Below, piece after piece: positions 8,204 to 16,729 of a stretch of DNA of 64,000 nt (the first letter of the stretch is position 1; each line of letters starts with the position of its first letter). The position numbers and the translations under genes are program-made. Source of the DNA: Halorubrum sp. Hd13 (GTDB lineage Archaea > Halobacteriota > Halobacteria > Halobacteriales > Haloferacaceae). The stretch covers positions 1 to 64,000 of the forward strand of contig NZ_NHOY01000025.1 in assembly GCF_002252755.1 (NCBI RefSeq). Reading direction: 5' to 3'. The notes below the pieces were generated by a model. It saw nothing but the letters and a program-made list of their open reading frames with translations, was not told the origin of the DNA and did no database searches.

Positions 8204-8683
8204 CTACGCCTCGGCGTCCTCGGGGACCACGTCGGCGGCGTCGATGTCGCCGACGTCCTCGACGTCGGGGGAGACCCAGACGACGAAGCGGTCGTCGGAC
8301 TTGACGATCCCGCGGATCCCCTCGTCGTCGACGGTCGTGCCCCGATCGACGTCCTCGGGGGCGACGTCGCGGACCTGGAACACCTCGTCGACCATCCAGC
8401 CGACGGTACCGCCCTCGTCGATCTCGGCGTCGTCGAACACGACGATGCGCTCGCGCGGGCCCTCCGCCGCGATGTCGAACAGCGTCTTCGGGTCGACGAT
8501 CGTCGTCGTCCGCCCGCGCAGGTCCATCACGCCCTCGACGTGGTCCGGCGAGTTGGGGATGCGCGTCAGCTCGCCGGCGTCGACGATCTCGTCGATGACG
8601 CCGATGTCCAGACAGTACGTCCCGTCGCCTAGTCCGAACTCCAACACCTTCGTGGGCTCGGCCTCCGTCTCGGTGGCTGCCAT
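8204..8683 (-). CDS. cheW: Chemotaxis coupling protein CheW
   Basis: A 159-aa CheW-domain protein that links transducers (Htr/MCP) to CheA kinase. The conserved core is visible: VLEFGLGDGTYCLDI, the PNSPDHVEGVMDLRGR motif and the later GWMVDEVFQV strand. A short acidic tail follows, typical of haloarchaea. It is transcribed divergently from cheB, sharing a 102-base promoter region. A TTATTG element on the minus strand at about 8706-8713 lies 23-30 bases before the start, consistent with a leaderless message. Confidence 0.95.
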   Translation of the reverse strand: MAATETEAEPTKVLEFGLGDGTYCLDIGVIDEIVDAGELTRIPNSPDHVEGVMDLRGRTTTIVDPKTLFDIAAEGPRERIVVFDDAEIDEGGTVGWMVDEVFQVRDVAPEDVDRGTTVDDEGIRGIVKSDDRFVVWVSPDVEDVGDIDAADVVPEDAEA

Positions 8684-8785
8684 GGCCTGACCTGCGGCGA
8701 AGGGGCCAATAACCGTGTCCCCTGAATTATCAGGGGTGATTACTGGGTCCGTGGATTTATGCTGATTCTGGGCCCGCTATCGCAC
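8684..8785. promoter_or_regulatory. Divergent cheW/cheB promoter region with palindrome
   Basis: The 102 bases separate the two divergent chemotaxis transcripts. A perfect 18-base inverted repeat CCCCTGA-ATTA-TCAGGGG occupies 8719-8736, midway between the TATA-like box for cheB (ATTTATGC at about 8755-8762) and that for cheW (minus strand, about 8706-8713). Placement between both basal promoters suggests one site could control both directions. The binding factor is unknown. Confidence 0.6.
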
Positions 8786-9910
8786 ATGAGTAGGACGACG
8801 GATCGGCGGGGCGGTCGCGACGACTCCTTACGAGTGGTTGTCGTCGACGACTCGCCGTTCATGCGGGGCCTGATCGCCGATCTCCTGACGGATGCCGGAG
8901 TGGCGGTGGTCGGCGAGGCCGGCGACGGCGCGGAGGCGCTGTCGGTGGTCGCCGAGACGCGTCCCGACGTGGTGACGATGGACGTCGAAATGCCGGGTAT
9001 GGGGGGGCTGGAGGCGGTCGAGCGCCTGATGGACGAGACGCCGACGCCCGTCCTGATGCTGTCAGCGCACACGGCCGAGGGCGCGGAAGTGACGTTCGAG
9101 GCGCTCGAACGCGGCGCGGTGGACTTCTTCTCGAAGCCGGGCGGCGAGGTATCCACCGGCGTCTCGCGCGAGTCCGACCGGCTGGTCGAGGCGGTCAAGT
9201 CGGTCGCCGACGCCGACCTCGACGCGGCGACCCGGGACCGACGAGAGAGCGACGCCGACGGCGCCGCGAGCGATCCGTCGCCGGGCGCGACCGCCTCGGC
9301 CGGCGCGAGCGGTTCGCCCGGGACCGCGGCCGTGGACGTCGACGGCCCGCTGACGGTCGTGATCGGTTCGTCGACGGGCGGGCCGAACGCGGTCGAGCGC
9401 GTGATGTCGGCGCTGCCGAAGGCGGACTGTCGGATCGTCATCGTCCAGCACATGCCGGAGGCGTTCACCGCTCGGTTCGCCGACCGGCTCGACGCCGCCT
9501 CGGCGTACGACGTGCGCGAGGCGAGCGACGGGGCGCGGATCGGCCCCGGCGAGGCCGTCGTCGCCCGCGGCGGGAGCCACACGCGAATCGACAGCTACCG
9601 CGCCGGGCGGCTCCGCGTGAAGCTCGACGAGGACGACTCGCAGTCGGTGACGCCGGCCGCCGACGTGACGATGCGCTCGGCCGCCGAGGTCGTCGACGAC
9701 CCGCTGGTCGGCGTCGTGCTGACGGGGATGGGCTCGGACGCCGCCGAGGGGATCCGGGCGATGGCCGACGCCGGCGCCCGGACGATAGCACAGAGCGAGG
9801 ACACCTGCGTCATCTACGGCATGCCGAAGCGCGCGGTCGAGACGGGCGGCGTCGACGAGGTGCGCGACCTCGACGACGTCGCCGGCGCGATCGTGGGGGG
9901 TGAGGCCTGA
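8786..9910 (+). CDS. cheB: Chemotaxis methylesterase/glutamine deamidase CheB
   Basis: A 374-aa CheB that removes methyl groups from transducers. The N-terminal receiver is intact (VVVVDDSPFMR; phosphoacceptor D66 in VTMDVEMPGMGG; FFSKP lysine). A low-complexity linker of about 45 residues leads to the C-terminal esterase with the catalytic triad in GSSTGGP (Ser), QHMPEAFT (His) and GMGSDAAEG (Asp). The start at 8786 is preferred to an in-frame codon at 8759. Its TGA overlaps the cheA ATG by one base, so the two are translationally coupled. Confidence 0.96.
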   Translation: MSRTTDRRGGRDDSLRVVVVDDSPFMRGLIADLLTDAGVAVVGEAGDGAEALSVVAETRPDVVTMDVEMPGMGGLEAVERLMDETPTPVLMLSAHTAEGAEVTFEALERGAVDFFSKPGGEVSTGVSRESDRLVEAVKSVADADLDAATRDRRESDADGAASDPSPGATASAGASGSPGTAAVDVDGPLTVVIGSSTGGPNAVERVMSALPKADCRIVIVQHMPEAFTARFADRLDAASAYDVREASDGARIGPGEAVVARGGSHTRIDSYRAGRLRVKLDEDDSQSVTPAADVTMRSAAEVVDDPLVGVVLTGMGSDAAEGIRAMADAGARTIAQSEDTCVIYGMPKRAVETGGVDEVRDLDDVAGAIVGGEA

Positions 9911-12189
9911 TGGACTCCCACCGCGCCGCGTTCGTCGCCGAGGCGGAGGACGGCATCACGGACCTCAACAACGCCCTGCTCGCGCTGGAGGCCGACCCCG
10001 AGGACGCCGAGGCGATGGACGACGTGTTCCGCGTCGCCCACACGCTGAAGGGGAACGCCGCGGCGATGGGGTACGACGACGTCTCCGACTTCGGGCACGC
10101 CCTCGAGGACCTGCTCGACGCGGTCCGACAGGGCGACCGCGAGGTGACGCCCGAGCTGATGGACCTCCTGTTCGAGGGGGTCGACACCGTCGAGGCGATG
10201 GTCGCTGAGATCGCCGACGCCGGCGAGGTCGCGACCGACCCCTCGGATCTGGAGGGCCGCCTCCGGGAGATGGAGGAACACGGGACCGTCGGCGACGACG
10301 CGACCGACGGCGACGGCGACGACACCGCCGACGGCGACGGCGACGACACCGCTGACACCGCCGACGCCGACGGCGACGACGCGACCGACGGCGACGACAC
10401 GGTTGCCGAAAATGGCGACGACGACGCGGCCGACGGCGACGACGTCTCCGTCCCCGATCTCCCGGCGGCCGCCGCGGGGCTCGACGCCCCCGTGGTGTAC
10501 GCCGACGTGACGATCGGCGAGACGTCGATGGCGGGCGTCGACGCCGCGCTCGTCCTGCAGGCGCTCGACGGCCAGTTCGACGGCCACGTCACGGATCCGG
10601 ACCCGGACGCGCTGGAGGAGGGCGAGTACGACGAGGGGTTCGACGCGTTCGTCGCCGGCGCCGACCCCGACGTGGTCGCGGAGGGGCTCGGCGCGCTCAC
10701 GCAGGTCGAGTCGGTCGCGACCGCGCTCGCCGCCGCGGAGACCGGTGACGCCGCCGACGCGGAGACCGGTGACGCCGCCGACGCGGAGACCGGCGACGCC
10801 GCCGCCGACGGCGACGAGTCGAGCGCGCAGGCCGAAAAGGCGGCGCCGGCGCCGACCGAAGAGACCGGCCCCGGCGAGGGAGAGACGGCCGAGGGTGCGC
10901 CCGACGGCGAGCCGGCGGAGTCCGAGACGACCGACCGCGACGAGATCAAGTCGATCCGAGTCGACGTCGACCAGGTCGACGAGCTGTACGGGCTCGTCGA
11001 GCAGCTGGTGACGAGCCGGATCAAGCTCCGGCGCGAGCTGGAGGCGGCGGACGCCGAGTCGGACACGCTGGACGAGCTCGACAAGCTCGCGTCCAGCCTC
11101 CAGGACACGGCGATGGACATGCGGCTCATCCCGTTCTCGCAGGTGTCGGACTCGTTCCCGCGGCTCGTCCGCGACATCTCGCGGGACCTCGACAAGCGGA
11201 TCGACTTCGAGATCGAGGGCGACGACGTGGAGCTCGACCGCACGATCCTCACGGAGATGCGCGACCCGCTCGTGCACGTCCTGCGGAACGCGGTGGACCA
11301 CGGGATCGAGTCCGCCGAGGAGCGCGAGGCCGCCGGCAAGGATCCGACCGGACACGTCAGGCTCACGGCCGAGCGCGAGCGCGACCACGTGATAATCGAG
11401 GTCGCCGACGACGGCGGCGGACTCGACCCGGACCAGCTCCGCGAGAAGGCGGTCGAGGAGGACGTCAAGAGCCGCGAGGCGGTCGAGGCGATGGAGGACG
11501 ACGAGGTGTACGACCTCGTCTTCCACCCCGGCTTCTCCACCGCGGAGGAGGTCACCGACGTCTCCGGGCGCGGGGTCGGGATGGACGTCGTCCGGACGAC
11601 CGCCCGGGACCTCGACGGCTCCGTCGCGGTCGAGAGCGAGCCCGGCGAGGGAACGACGGTCCGGTTCCGCCTCCCGGTCACCGTCGCCATCGTGAAGGTG
11701 ATGTTCGTCGACGTCGGCGGCACGGAGTACGGCATCCCGATCAAGTCGATCGCCGAGGTCGCCCGCGCCGACGACGTGGAGGAGGTCCACGGCGACGAGA
11801 TCGTCCGCCACGAGGACGACCTCTACCCCGTGATCCGACTGAACGAGCGCCTCGCGGAGAGCGGCGCCGCGGCGGTCGGCTCGGGAATCGGCGACGGATC
11901 CGGAGAGAGCGACGCCGGAGCGGAGGACGGACCGCCGGCGAACGCCGAGGCCGCGGTGAGCGACGCCGAGGCCGCATCGACCGACGGCGGCGTCACCGAC
12001 GAGGGGATGCTGGTGCGGATCCGCGAGGAGACCCGGCAGGTCGCGCTCCACTGCGACGCGGTGCTCGACCAGGAAGAAGTGGTGGTGAAACCCCTCGACG
12101 GGCCGTTGTCCGGGACGCCGGGACTGAGCGGCACGGCGGTCCTCGGCGACGGCGACGTCGTGGCCGTGCTCGACGTGGTGAGCCTATGA
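9910..12189 (+). CDS. cheA: Chemotaxis histidine kinase CheA
   Basis: A 759-aa CheA. In order: HPt/P1 with phospho-His H44 in VAHTLKGNAAAMGY; a very acidic Asp/Gly/Ala repeat linker (about 130-180); a P2-like region (TIGETSMAGVDAAL); a second low-complexity linker with ETGDAADA repeats; P3 dimerisation; P4 kinase with N box HVLRNAVDHGIE, G1 ADDGGGLDP and G2 GRGVGMDVV; and CheW-like P5. P5 is unusual: about 48 low-complexity residues (about 650-697, Gly/Ala/Asp/Glu-rich) are inserted between the strands around VIRLNERLAE and MLVRIREETRQ. It sits between cheB and cheR with overlapping starts and stops. Confidence 0.96.
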   Translation: MDSHRAAFVAEAEDGITDLNNALLALEADPEDAEAMDDVFRVAHTLKGNAAAMGYDDVSDFGHALEDLLDAVRQGDREVTPELMDLLFEGVDTVEAMVAEIADAGEVATDPSDLEGRLREMEEHGTVGDDATDGDGDDTADGDGDDTADTADADGDDATDGDDTVAENGDDDAADGDDVSVPDLPAAAAGLDAPVVYADVTIGETSMAGVDAALVLQALDGQFDGHVTDPDPDALEEGEYDEGFDAFVAGADPDVVAEGLGALTQVESVATALAAAETGDAADAETGDAADAETGDAAADGDESSAQAEKAAPAPTEETGPGEGETAEGAPDGEPAESETTDRDEIKSIRVDVDQVDELYGLVEQLVTSRIKLRRELEAADAESDTLDELDKLASSLQDTAMDMRLIPFSQVSDSFPRLVRDISRDLDKRIDFEIEGDDVELDRTILTEMRDPLVHVLRNAVDHGIESAEEREAAGKDPTGHVRLTAERERDHVIIEVADDGGGLDPDQLREKAVEEDVKSREAVEAMEDDEVYDLVFHPGFSTAEEVTDVSGRGVGMDVVRTTARDLDGSVAVESEPGEGTTVRFRLPVTVAIVKVMFVDVGGTEYGIPIKSIAEVARADDVEEVHGDEIVRHEDDLYPVIRLNERLAESGAAAVGSGIGDGSGESDAGAEDGPPANAEAAVSDAEAASTDGGVTDEGMLVRIREETRQVALHCDAVLDQEEVVVKPLDGPLSGTPGLSGTAVLGDGDVVAVLDVVSL
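10738..10809 (+). repeat. 24-bp tandem repeat in cheA linker
   Basis: Three consecutive 24-base units at 10738-10761, 10762-10785 and 10786-10809 encode ETGDAADA repeats in the linker between P2 and P3. A looser acidic repeat (GDGDDTAD type) lies at about 10300-10400. Such linkers are length-variable spacers. Confidence 0.85.
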
Positions 12190-12989
12190 GCGGCGAGACC
12201 GCCTTCGAGGGCGTCCTCCGTCAGATCGACGACACCGTTCCGTTCGAGCCCGGCTACTACAACGAGTCGTACCTCGACCGCCGGATCACGGCGCGGATGC
12301 GCCGCCGCGACACCGAGTCGCACGCGGAGTACGAGCGCCTGCTTCGGGAGGACGACGAGGAGCGGCGTGCGCTGATGGACGCGCTCACGATCAACGTGAC
12401 GGAGTTCTTCCGCAACGCCGAGATGTGGGACGTCCTCCGCGACGTGCTCCGCGAGCGGACGAGCGAGCAGCGGCGGGTCCGCGTCTGGTCGGCCCCCTCG
12501 GCGGACGGTCGAGAGCCGTACTCGGTCGCGATGCTCGCCTGCGACGACCCCGAGATCGACGAGTCGCGGATCGAGGTGCTCGGCTCCGACATCAGCGAAG
12601 AGGCGCTCGACAACGCCCGCGACGGCGTCTATCACACGACTCGGACGACGGACATCGCGGAGGAGCTGGAGCCGCTCTCGGACCCCGACCGCTACGTCGA
12701 GCGCGACGGCGACACGTTTCGGGTTCGGCGGGCGGTCCAGCGGCTCGTCGACTTCGAGACGCACGACCTGATCCGCGACGGCGCGCGCGACCCGTTCGAC
12801 GTCGTGCTGTGTCGCAACCTCCTGATCTACATCGACGTCGACCACAAGGGCGCGCTGTTCGACACGCTCGAGGCGTCGCTCGCCGACGACGGCGTGCTCG
12901 TGCTCGGGATGACGGAGAGCGTCCCGCCGGAGCGGTCCGACAGGTACGAGCCGATCGACAAGCGCCGACGGGTGTTCGGGAGGGTCTGA
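12186..12989 (+). CDS. cheR: Chemotaxis methyltransferase CheR
   Basis: A 267-aa SAM-dependent methyltransferase that methylates transducer glutamates and works against CheB. The N-terminal helical domain ends in LTINVTEFFRN. The SAM-binding region reads VWSAPSADGREPYSVAM, the haloarchaeal version of the GCSTGEEPYS loop. NLLIYID and VLVLGMTESV are the C-terminal CheR signatures. Its ATG overlaps the cheA stop by four bases, and its TGA shares a base with the next ATG, so it is in the middle of the che operon. Confidence 0.95.
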   Translation: MSGETAFEGVLRQIDDTVPFEPGYYNESYLDRRITARMRRRDTESHAEYERLLREDDEERRALMDALTINVTEFFRNAEMWDVLRDVLRERTSEQRRVRVWSAPSADGREPYSVAMLACDDPEIDESRIEVLGSDISEEALDNARDGVYHTTRTTDIAEELEPLSDPDRYVERDGDTFRVRRAVQRLVDFETHDLIRDGARDPFDVVLCRNLLIYIDVDHKGALFDTLEASLADDGVLVLGMTESVPPERSDRYEPIDKRRRVFGRV

Positions 12990-14200
12990 TGTCCCTGTAC
13001 CAGTACGCCCGGGACGGGAACGCGGAACGGCTCAGGGACGCGCTGAGCAGCGACAGCGCCGCGGTCCGGCGCCGAGCGGCCGAGTTTCTGGGGGAGGTCG
13101 GCGACGTCGACGACCAGGCGACGGTCGAGGGGCTCCTCCGGGCGGCGACGAGAGACGACGACGCGGAGGTCCGCGGCGCCGCGGTCGACGCGCTCGACGA
13201 ACTCGGACAGGCGGCGCTCGAACAACTGCTCGAGGAGCTCACCGGCACCAGCGGCTCCGAGGCGGAGTGGGTCACCGCCCGCAAGTTCGCCCGCGCGCTC
13301 AAGGCCGACCGCCCGGAGCTCCGGATGGCCGCCGCGAACGCGCTCGGCGGGCTCGACGACGCCAGCGGGCTCCAGCACCTCGTCGAGGCGCTCGACGACG
13401 AGGACCCACGGGTCAGGCTGCGAGCCTGTCAGGCCTGCGGGACGTTCGCGGACCCGCGGTCGGTGCCGGCGCTGACGGAGCGGCTCGACGACGGCGATCC
13501 GCGGGTCAAGCGCGCCGCGGCGAACGCCCTCGGGAACGTGGGGACGGACCAGGCGCTGTCGCCGCTGCTCGACCTCCTCGACGACGGCGACGAGTCGCTC
13601 CGGCGGATCGCCGCCGGCGCGCTCGGGAAGGCGAACAACCCCGAGCCGGTTGAGCCGCTGGCGCGCGCGCTCGGCGACGAGAGCGCGGTCGTCCGGAACG
13701 CCGCGGTGTACTCGGTCATCGAGCTGCTGTCGAACGTGCCGACCGAGCAGAGCCACGCGGTCCGCGACCGCGTCGTCTCCGAGCTGAAGTCGGCGGACGA
13801 CGCCACGGTCGTCGAGCCGCTCGTCGAGATCCTCACGGACGGCCAGCAGAGCCGCCAGCGGCGGAACGCGGCGTGGATCCTCGGTCGCGTCGCGGAGCCG
13901 GAGTCGGCGCTCGCGGTCGAGGCGCTCGCGGACGCGCTCGCCGACGAGGACGCGCAGACAGCTCAGTTCGCGGCCACGAGCCTCAAGAGCCTCGGAGGCC
14001 CGATCGTCGAGGACCGGCTGCTCGACCGGCTCGGCACCGAACACCCGGAGGACGCGCGGGCGAAGGCGGTGTTCGTCCTCGGGCAGATCGGCGGGCAGGA
14101 GACGCTGAACCGGCTCGAAGACCTCACCGACGACGAGAGCTCCGCGGTCCGGCAGCGGGTGTTCTCTGCGGTGTCCAAGCTCCGGGCGGGGGGACCGTAG
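12989..14200 (+). CDS. HEAT-repeat protein of the archaeal chemotaxis cluster
   Basis: A 403-aa protein built almost wholly of PBS-lyase-type HEAT repeats, recognisable as recurring blocks of DPRVRLRACQACG, DPRVKRAAANALG, DESLRRIAAGALG and similar, about 31 residues apart. It begins on the ATG overlapping the cheR stop (12989) and is immediately followed by cheF. In Halobacterium salinarum a HEAT protein at this place (OE2401F) was reported to interact with CheF-type proteins and the Che system, connecting to the archaellum. This gene is very likely its orthologue. No enzymatic motif is present. Confidence 0.85.
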   Translation: MSLYQYARDGNAERLRDALSSDSAAVRRRAAEFLGEVGDVDDQATVEGLLRAATRDDDAEVRGAAVDALDELGQAALEQLLEELTGTSGSEAEWVTARKFARALKADRPELRMAAANALGGLDDASGLQHLVEALDDEDPRVRLRACQACGTFADPRSVPALTERLDDGDPRVKRAAANALGNVGTDQALSPLLDLLDDGDESLRRIAAGALGKANNPEPVEPLARALGDESAVVRNAAVYSVIELLSNVPTEQSHAVRDRVVSELKSADDATVVEPLVEILTDGQQSRQRRNAAWILGRVAEPESALAVEALADALADEDAQTAQFAATSLKSLGGPIVEDRLLDRLGTEHPEDARAKAVFVLGQIGGQETLNRLEDLTDDESSAVRQRVFSAVSKLRAGGP

Positions 14201-15073
14201 ATGTCCGACGGCGGCGGCGAGTACAAGGTGACGGACACGCAGGGTCGCTTCGCGGTCGCCGTCCGAGAGGGTCGGAAGGTGAGCGACGTCTCGTGGACGC
14301 CGGGGCGGGTGCTCCTCTCGAACCGGCGGCTCATCCTCGCCGGCAACGACGGGAAGCGAACGATCCCACTCTCGGAGCTCCGGGGGCTGGGCGGGCGCCA
14401 CGACGCCAACCAGTCGGTCGCGCGCGTCTCGAACTACGTGAGCTTCGACCTCGGAAACCAGGTGCTGTTGGTCGCGGCGTCGGACCACGAGGCGTTCGAG
14501 CGCGACGTCTACCGGGCGCTGCTCGACCAGCGGACGGTGACCGCCAAACACCCCGCGATCGAGGGCGGCGTCGTCCAGGAGACCGAGTGGGAGCAGGCCC
14601 GCGTGAAGATCGACGAGAACGGGCTCAACGCCGCCTTGGAGAGCGGCGCGTTCGTGAAGTTCGACCTCGACGATATCAGCGGCCTCGACGCGGCCAAACG
14701 CACCGTCAACGGCGAGAAGAAGCCCGTCATCGAGGTGTCTCACACCGACGACGAGGGCACCAGCATCGAGACGCACGTCGCCGGCGATCCCAACCGGATG
14801 CGGTTCGTCGAGGCGTGGCTCCGGAAGGGCGAGGAGCGCAGTTCGACGAACGTCGACCTCTCCAGCCGCGACCGGGAGGTGTTGATGGCGCTGTACTCCG
14901 GCGTCTCGCCGTTCGAGATCCCGTCGTTCCTCGGGATGGACGTCGACGCGGTCGAGGAGACGTTCGAGCGGCTCGTCGAGCTCGACGTGGTCGAGGAGGT
15001 GCGGGTGCGCCGCGAGGTGGCGCTCAACTCCCGCGGTCGGAACATCGCCAGCGAGGCGATGAACGAGCAGTGA
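14201..15073 (+). CDS. cheF: Archaeal chemotaxis adaptor CheF (DUF439)
   Basis: A 290-aa CheF-family protein. The N-terminal two thirds are a beta-rich double domain (RVLLSNRRLILAGNDGKRTIPLSELRG) and the C-terminal part is a winged-helix-like segment (SSRDREVLMALYSGVSPFEIPSFLGMD). CheF is the archaeal-specific adaptor that lets CheY-P act on the archaellum motor. The ATG directly follows the stop of the HEAT gene with no gap. Only one cheF copy is present here, while some haloarchaea carry two. Confidence 0.9.
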   Translation: MSDGGGEYKVTDTQGRFAVAVREGRKVSDVSWTPGRVLLSNRRLILAGNDGKRTIPLSELRGLGGRHDANQSVARVSNYVSFDLGNQVLLVAASDHEAFERDVYRALLDQRTVTAKHPAIEGGVVQETEWEQARVKIDENGLNAALESGAFVKFDLDDISGLDAAKRTVNGEKKPVIEVSHTDDEGTSIETHVAGDPNRMRFVEAWLRKGEERSSTNVDLSSRDREVLMALYSGVSPFEIPSFLGMDVDAVEETFERLVELDVVEEVRVRREVALNSRGRNIASEAMNEQ

Positions 15074-15268
15074 GCGGTCGGACCGATCGCTGACGGACCC
15101 GAGCGAACAGCCGGCGCGGTCCCTCTCCGCGGCGGTGCGCCGGGCTCCCGCCTCGGCCGCCGCGGACGACGGCTCAGCTCACGGGCGCGCTGGCCGCGGT
15201 ATCGCTTATAAATCGACGGAGCGACCGCGTCGAACCACGCTTAAGTCGCCGCCCGGCCGAGTGGGGGC
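15074..15268. promoter_or_regulatory. Promoter region of the pentose bisphosphate gene group
   Basis: A GC-rich 195-base gap after cheF. Two TATA-like elements are visible: GCTTATAAAT at about 15204-15213, and CGCTTAAG at about 15239-15246, the latter about 26 bases before the HAD gene start at 15269, fitting a leaderless transcript. Confidence 0.45.
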
Positions 15269-15982
15269 ATGAGCTACGAGGCCGTCTGTTTCGACCTCGA
15301 CAACACCCTGTACCCGTATCCGCCCTGCAACGAGGCCGGCAAGCGGGCGGCGCTCGCGGCGTTCCGCGAGCGCGGGTACGAGATGGACCGCGAGGCGTTC
15401 GACGAGCTGTACGCGACCGCGCGACTGGAGGCGAAGCGCGAGACGGCCGGCACCGCAGCCTCTCACGACCGGCACATCTACTTCAAGCGCGCGCTCCGGC
15501 GCCACGCGGGCGAGCGGGACGCCGCGGCCGCGCTCGCGCTCGGCGACGCCTACTGGGAGGGGTACGCGTCCGAGATGCGGCTCTGTGACGGCGTGGAGTC
15601 GGTCTTCGACGCGCTCGCGGCGGCGGGGGTCGATGTCGCGGTCGTGACCAACCTCACGACCCGAGTCCAGCTGCAGAAGCTCGCTCGACTGGAGATCGAC
15701 GACCGGATCGACCGGCTCGTCACCTCCGAGGAGGTGGGCCGCGAGAAGCCGAGCGCGCTGCCATTCACGACCGCCCTCGCGGCGTTCGACTGCCGGCCGA
15801 GCGAGGCGCTGATGGTCGGCGACAACGTCGACGCCGACGTCGCGGGCGCGAACGCGGTCGGGATGGACACCGCCCTGTTCGACGCCGGCGGCGACGCGCC
15901 GGCCGACGACGAGCTCCCGGAGCGGCGGCGACCGGACTACCGCCCGGACGCCTTCGCCGACCTGACGGAGGTGGCGCCGTGA
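15269..15982 (+). CDS. HAD-family phosphatase, candidate RuBP phosphatase
   Basis: A 237-aa HAD hydrolase with motif [10 protein letters not shown], motif II VVTNL, the lysine in EKPSALPF and motif [15 protein letters not shown], plus a helical cap (about residues 20-90). Its stop overlaps the GTG start of a class II aldolase, and ribose-1,5-bisphosphate isomerase and a PfkB kinase follow. In the non-carboxylating pentose bisphosphate pathway described in halophilic archaea, a HAD phosphatase converts ribulose-1,5-bisphosphate to ribulose-1-phosphate. The context points strongly to that role, but substrate is inferred, not read from the sequence. Confidence 0.8.
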   Translation: MSYEAVCFDLDNTLYPYPPCNEAGKRAALAAFRERGYEMDREAFDELYATARLEAKRETAGTAASHDRHIYFKRALRRHAGERDAAAALALGDAYWEGYASEMRLCDGVESVFDALAAAGVDVAVVTNLTTRVQLQKLARLEIDDRIDRLVTSEEVGREKPSALPFTTALAAFDCRPSEALMVGDNVDADVAGANAVGMDTALFDAGGDAPADDELPERRRPDYRPDAFADLTEVAP

Positions 15983-16653
15983 GCTGGGACCCGACGGATC
16001 CCGACCCCGACCTGCTCCGCGACGCTCGCGAGTCCGTCGTCGAGTACGCGCCGGCGCTCGCCGGCCTGACGCCCGGCCGGACCGGGAACCTCAGCGTCCG
16101 CGACGGCGACGCGGTCGCGGTGACGCCGACGGGCGTGCCGTACGACTCCTTCGACGCCGACGACGTGCCGGTCGTCGGCCTCGACGGCGAGCGCCTGGCG
16201 GGCCGGATGGCACCGTCAAGCGAGGTGCCGATGCACACGGGGATTTACAAGCACGACCGGCCGGGCGCGATCGTCCACACCCACTCCCCGTGGGCGACGA
16301 CGATGGCGACGCTCGGCCGGCGGCTCCCGCCGGTCCACTACATGATCGTCTCGGTGGGCCGGGAGGTGCCGCTCGCGGATTACGCGCCGTACGGGACCGA
16401 GGAACTGGCCGCGAACGTCGTCGCCGCGATGGCCGAGGCCGACTCCGACGCGGCGATCCTCGCGAACCACGGGCTGGTGGTGACCGGGCCGGACCTGGAG
16501 ACCGCGGTCGAGAACACGCGCCACGTCGAGGACCTCTGCCGACTCTACCTCCGGGCGTCGGCGGTCGGCGAGCCCACCGTCCTCACCGACGACCAGCTGG
16601 CGACCGTCGAGGAGCGGTTCGAGAGCTACGGCCAGCAGCCGGACTCGGAGTAG
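15979..16653 (+). CDS. Class II aldolase, candidate ribulose-1-phosphate aldolase
   Basis: A 224-aa member of the fuculose-phosphate/ribulose-phosphate aldolase family. Zinc ligands are visible in VHTHSPWA and NTRHVEDLC; the APSSEVPMH segment carries the catalytic acid; LANHGLVV is the family signature. It starts on a GTG overlapping the HAD gene stop (15979-15982). In the haloarchaeal pathway the aldolase splits ribulose-1-phosphate into dihydroxyacetone phosphate and glycolaldehyde. It would generally be annotated as FucA, but the neighbours favour ribulose-1-phosphate as substrate. Confidence 0.82.
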   Translation: MSWDPTDPDPDLLRDARESVVEYAPALAGLTPGRTGNLSVRDGDAVAVTPTGVPYDSFDADDVPVVGLDGERLAGRMAPSSEVPMHTGIYKHDRPGAIVHTHSPWATTMATLGRRLPPVHYMIVSVGREVPLADYAPYGTEELAANVVAAMAEADSDAAILANHGLVVTGPDLETAVENTRHVEDLCRLYLRASAVGEPTVLTDDQLATVEERFESYGQQPDSE

Positions 16654-16697
16654 GGCGGGACGCGGAGTGAGGCCGGACTCTCGGCCAGTCGCCCGGT

Positions 16698-16706
16698 TAT
16701 ATAAAT
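16698..16706 (+). promoter_or_regulatory. TATA box of the isomerase-kinase pair
   Basis: A clear TATATAAAT centred about 28 bases before the ATG at 16730. This indicates a separate leaderless transcript for the ribose-1,5-bisphosphate isomerase and PfkB kinase, in addition to any read-through from the HAD/aldolase pair. Confidence 0.65.
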
Positions 16707-16729
16707 ACCCGGCCGGTTACCGGATCGAT

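Noticed and set aside
12425-12988. Extended start of the HEAT protein over cheR
   Set aside because: The extension is Arg/Ala-rich shadow sequence of cheR. The ATG at 12989 overlapping the cheR stop is the natural start.
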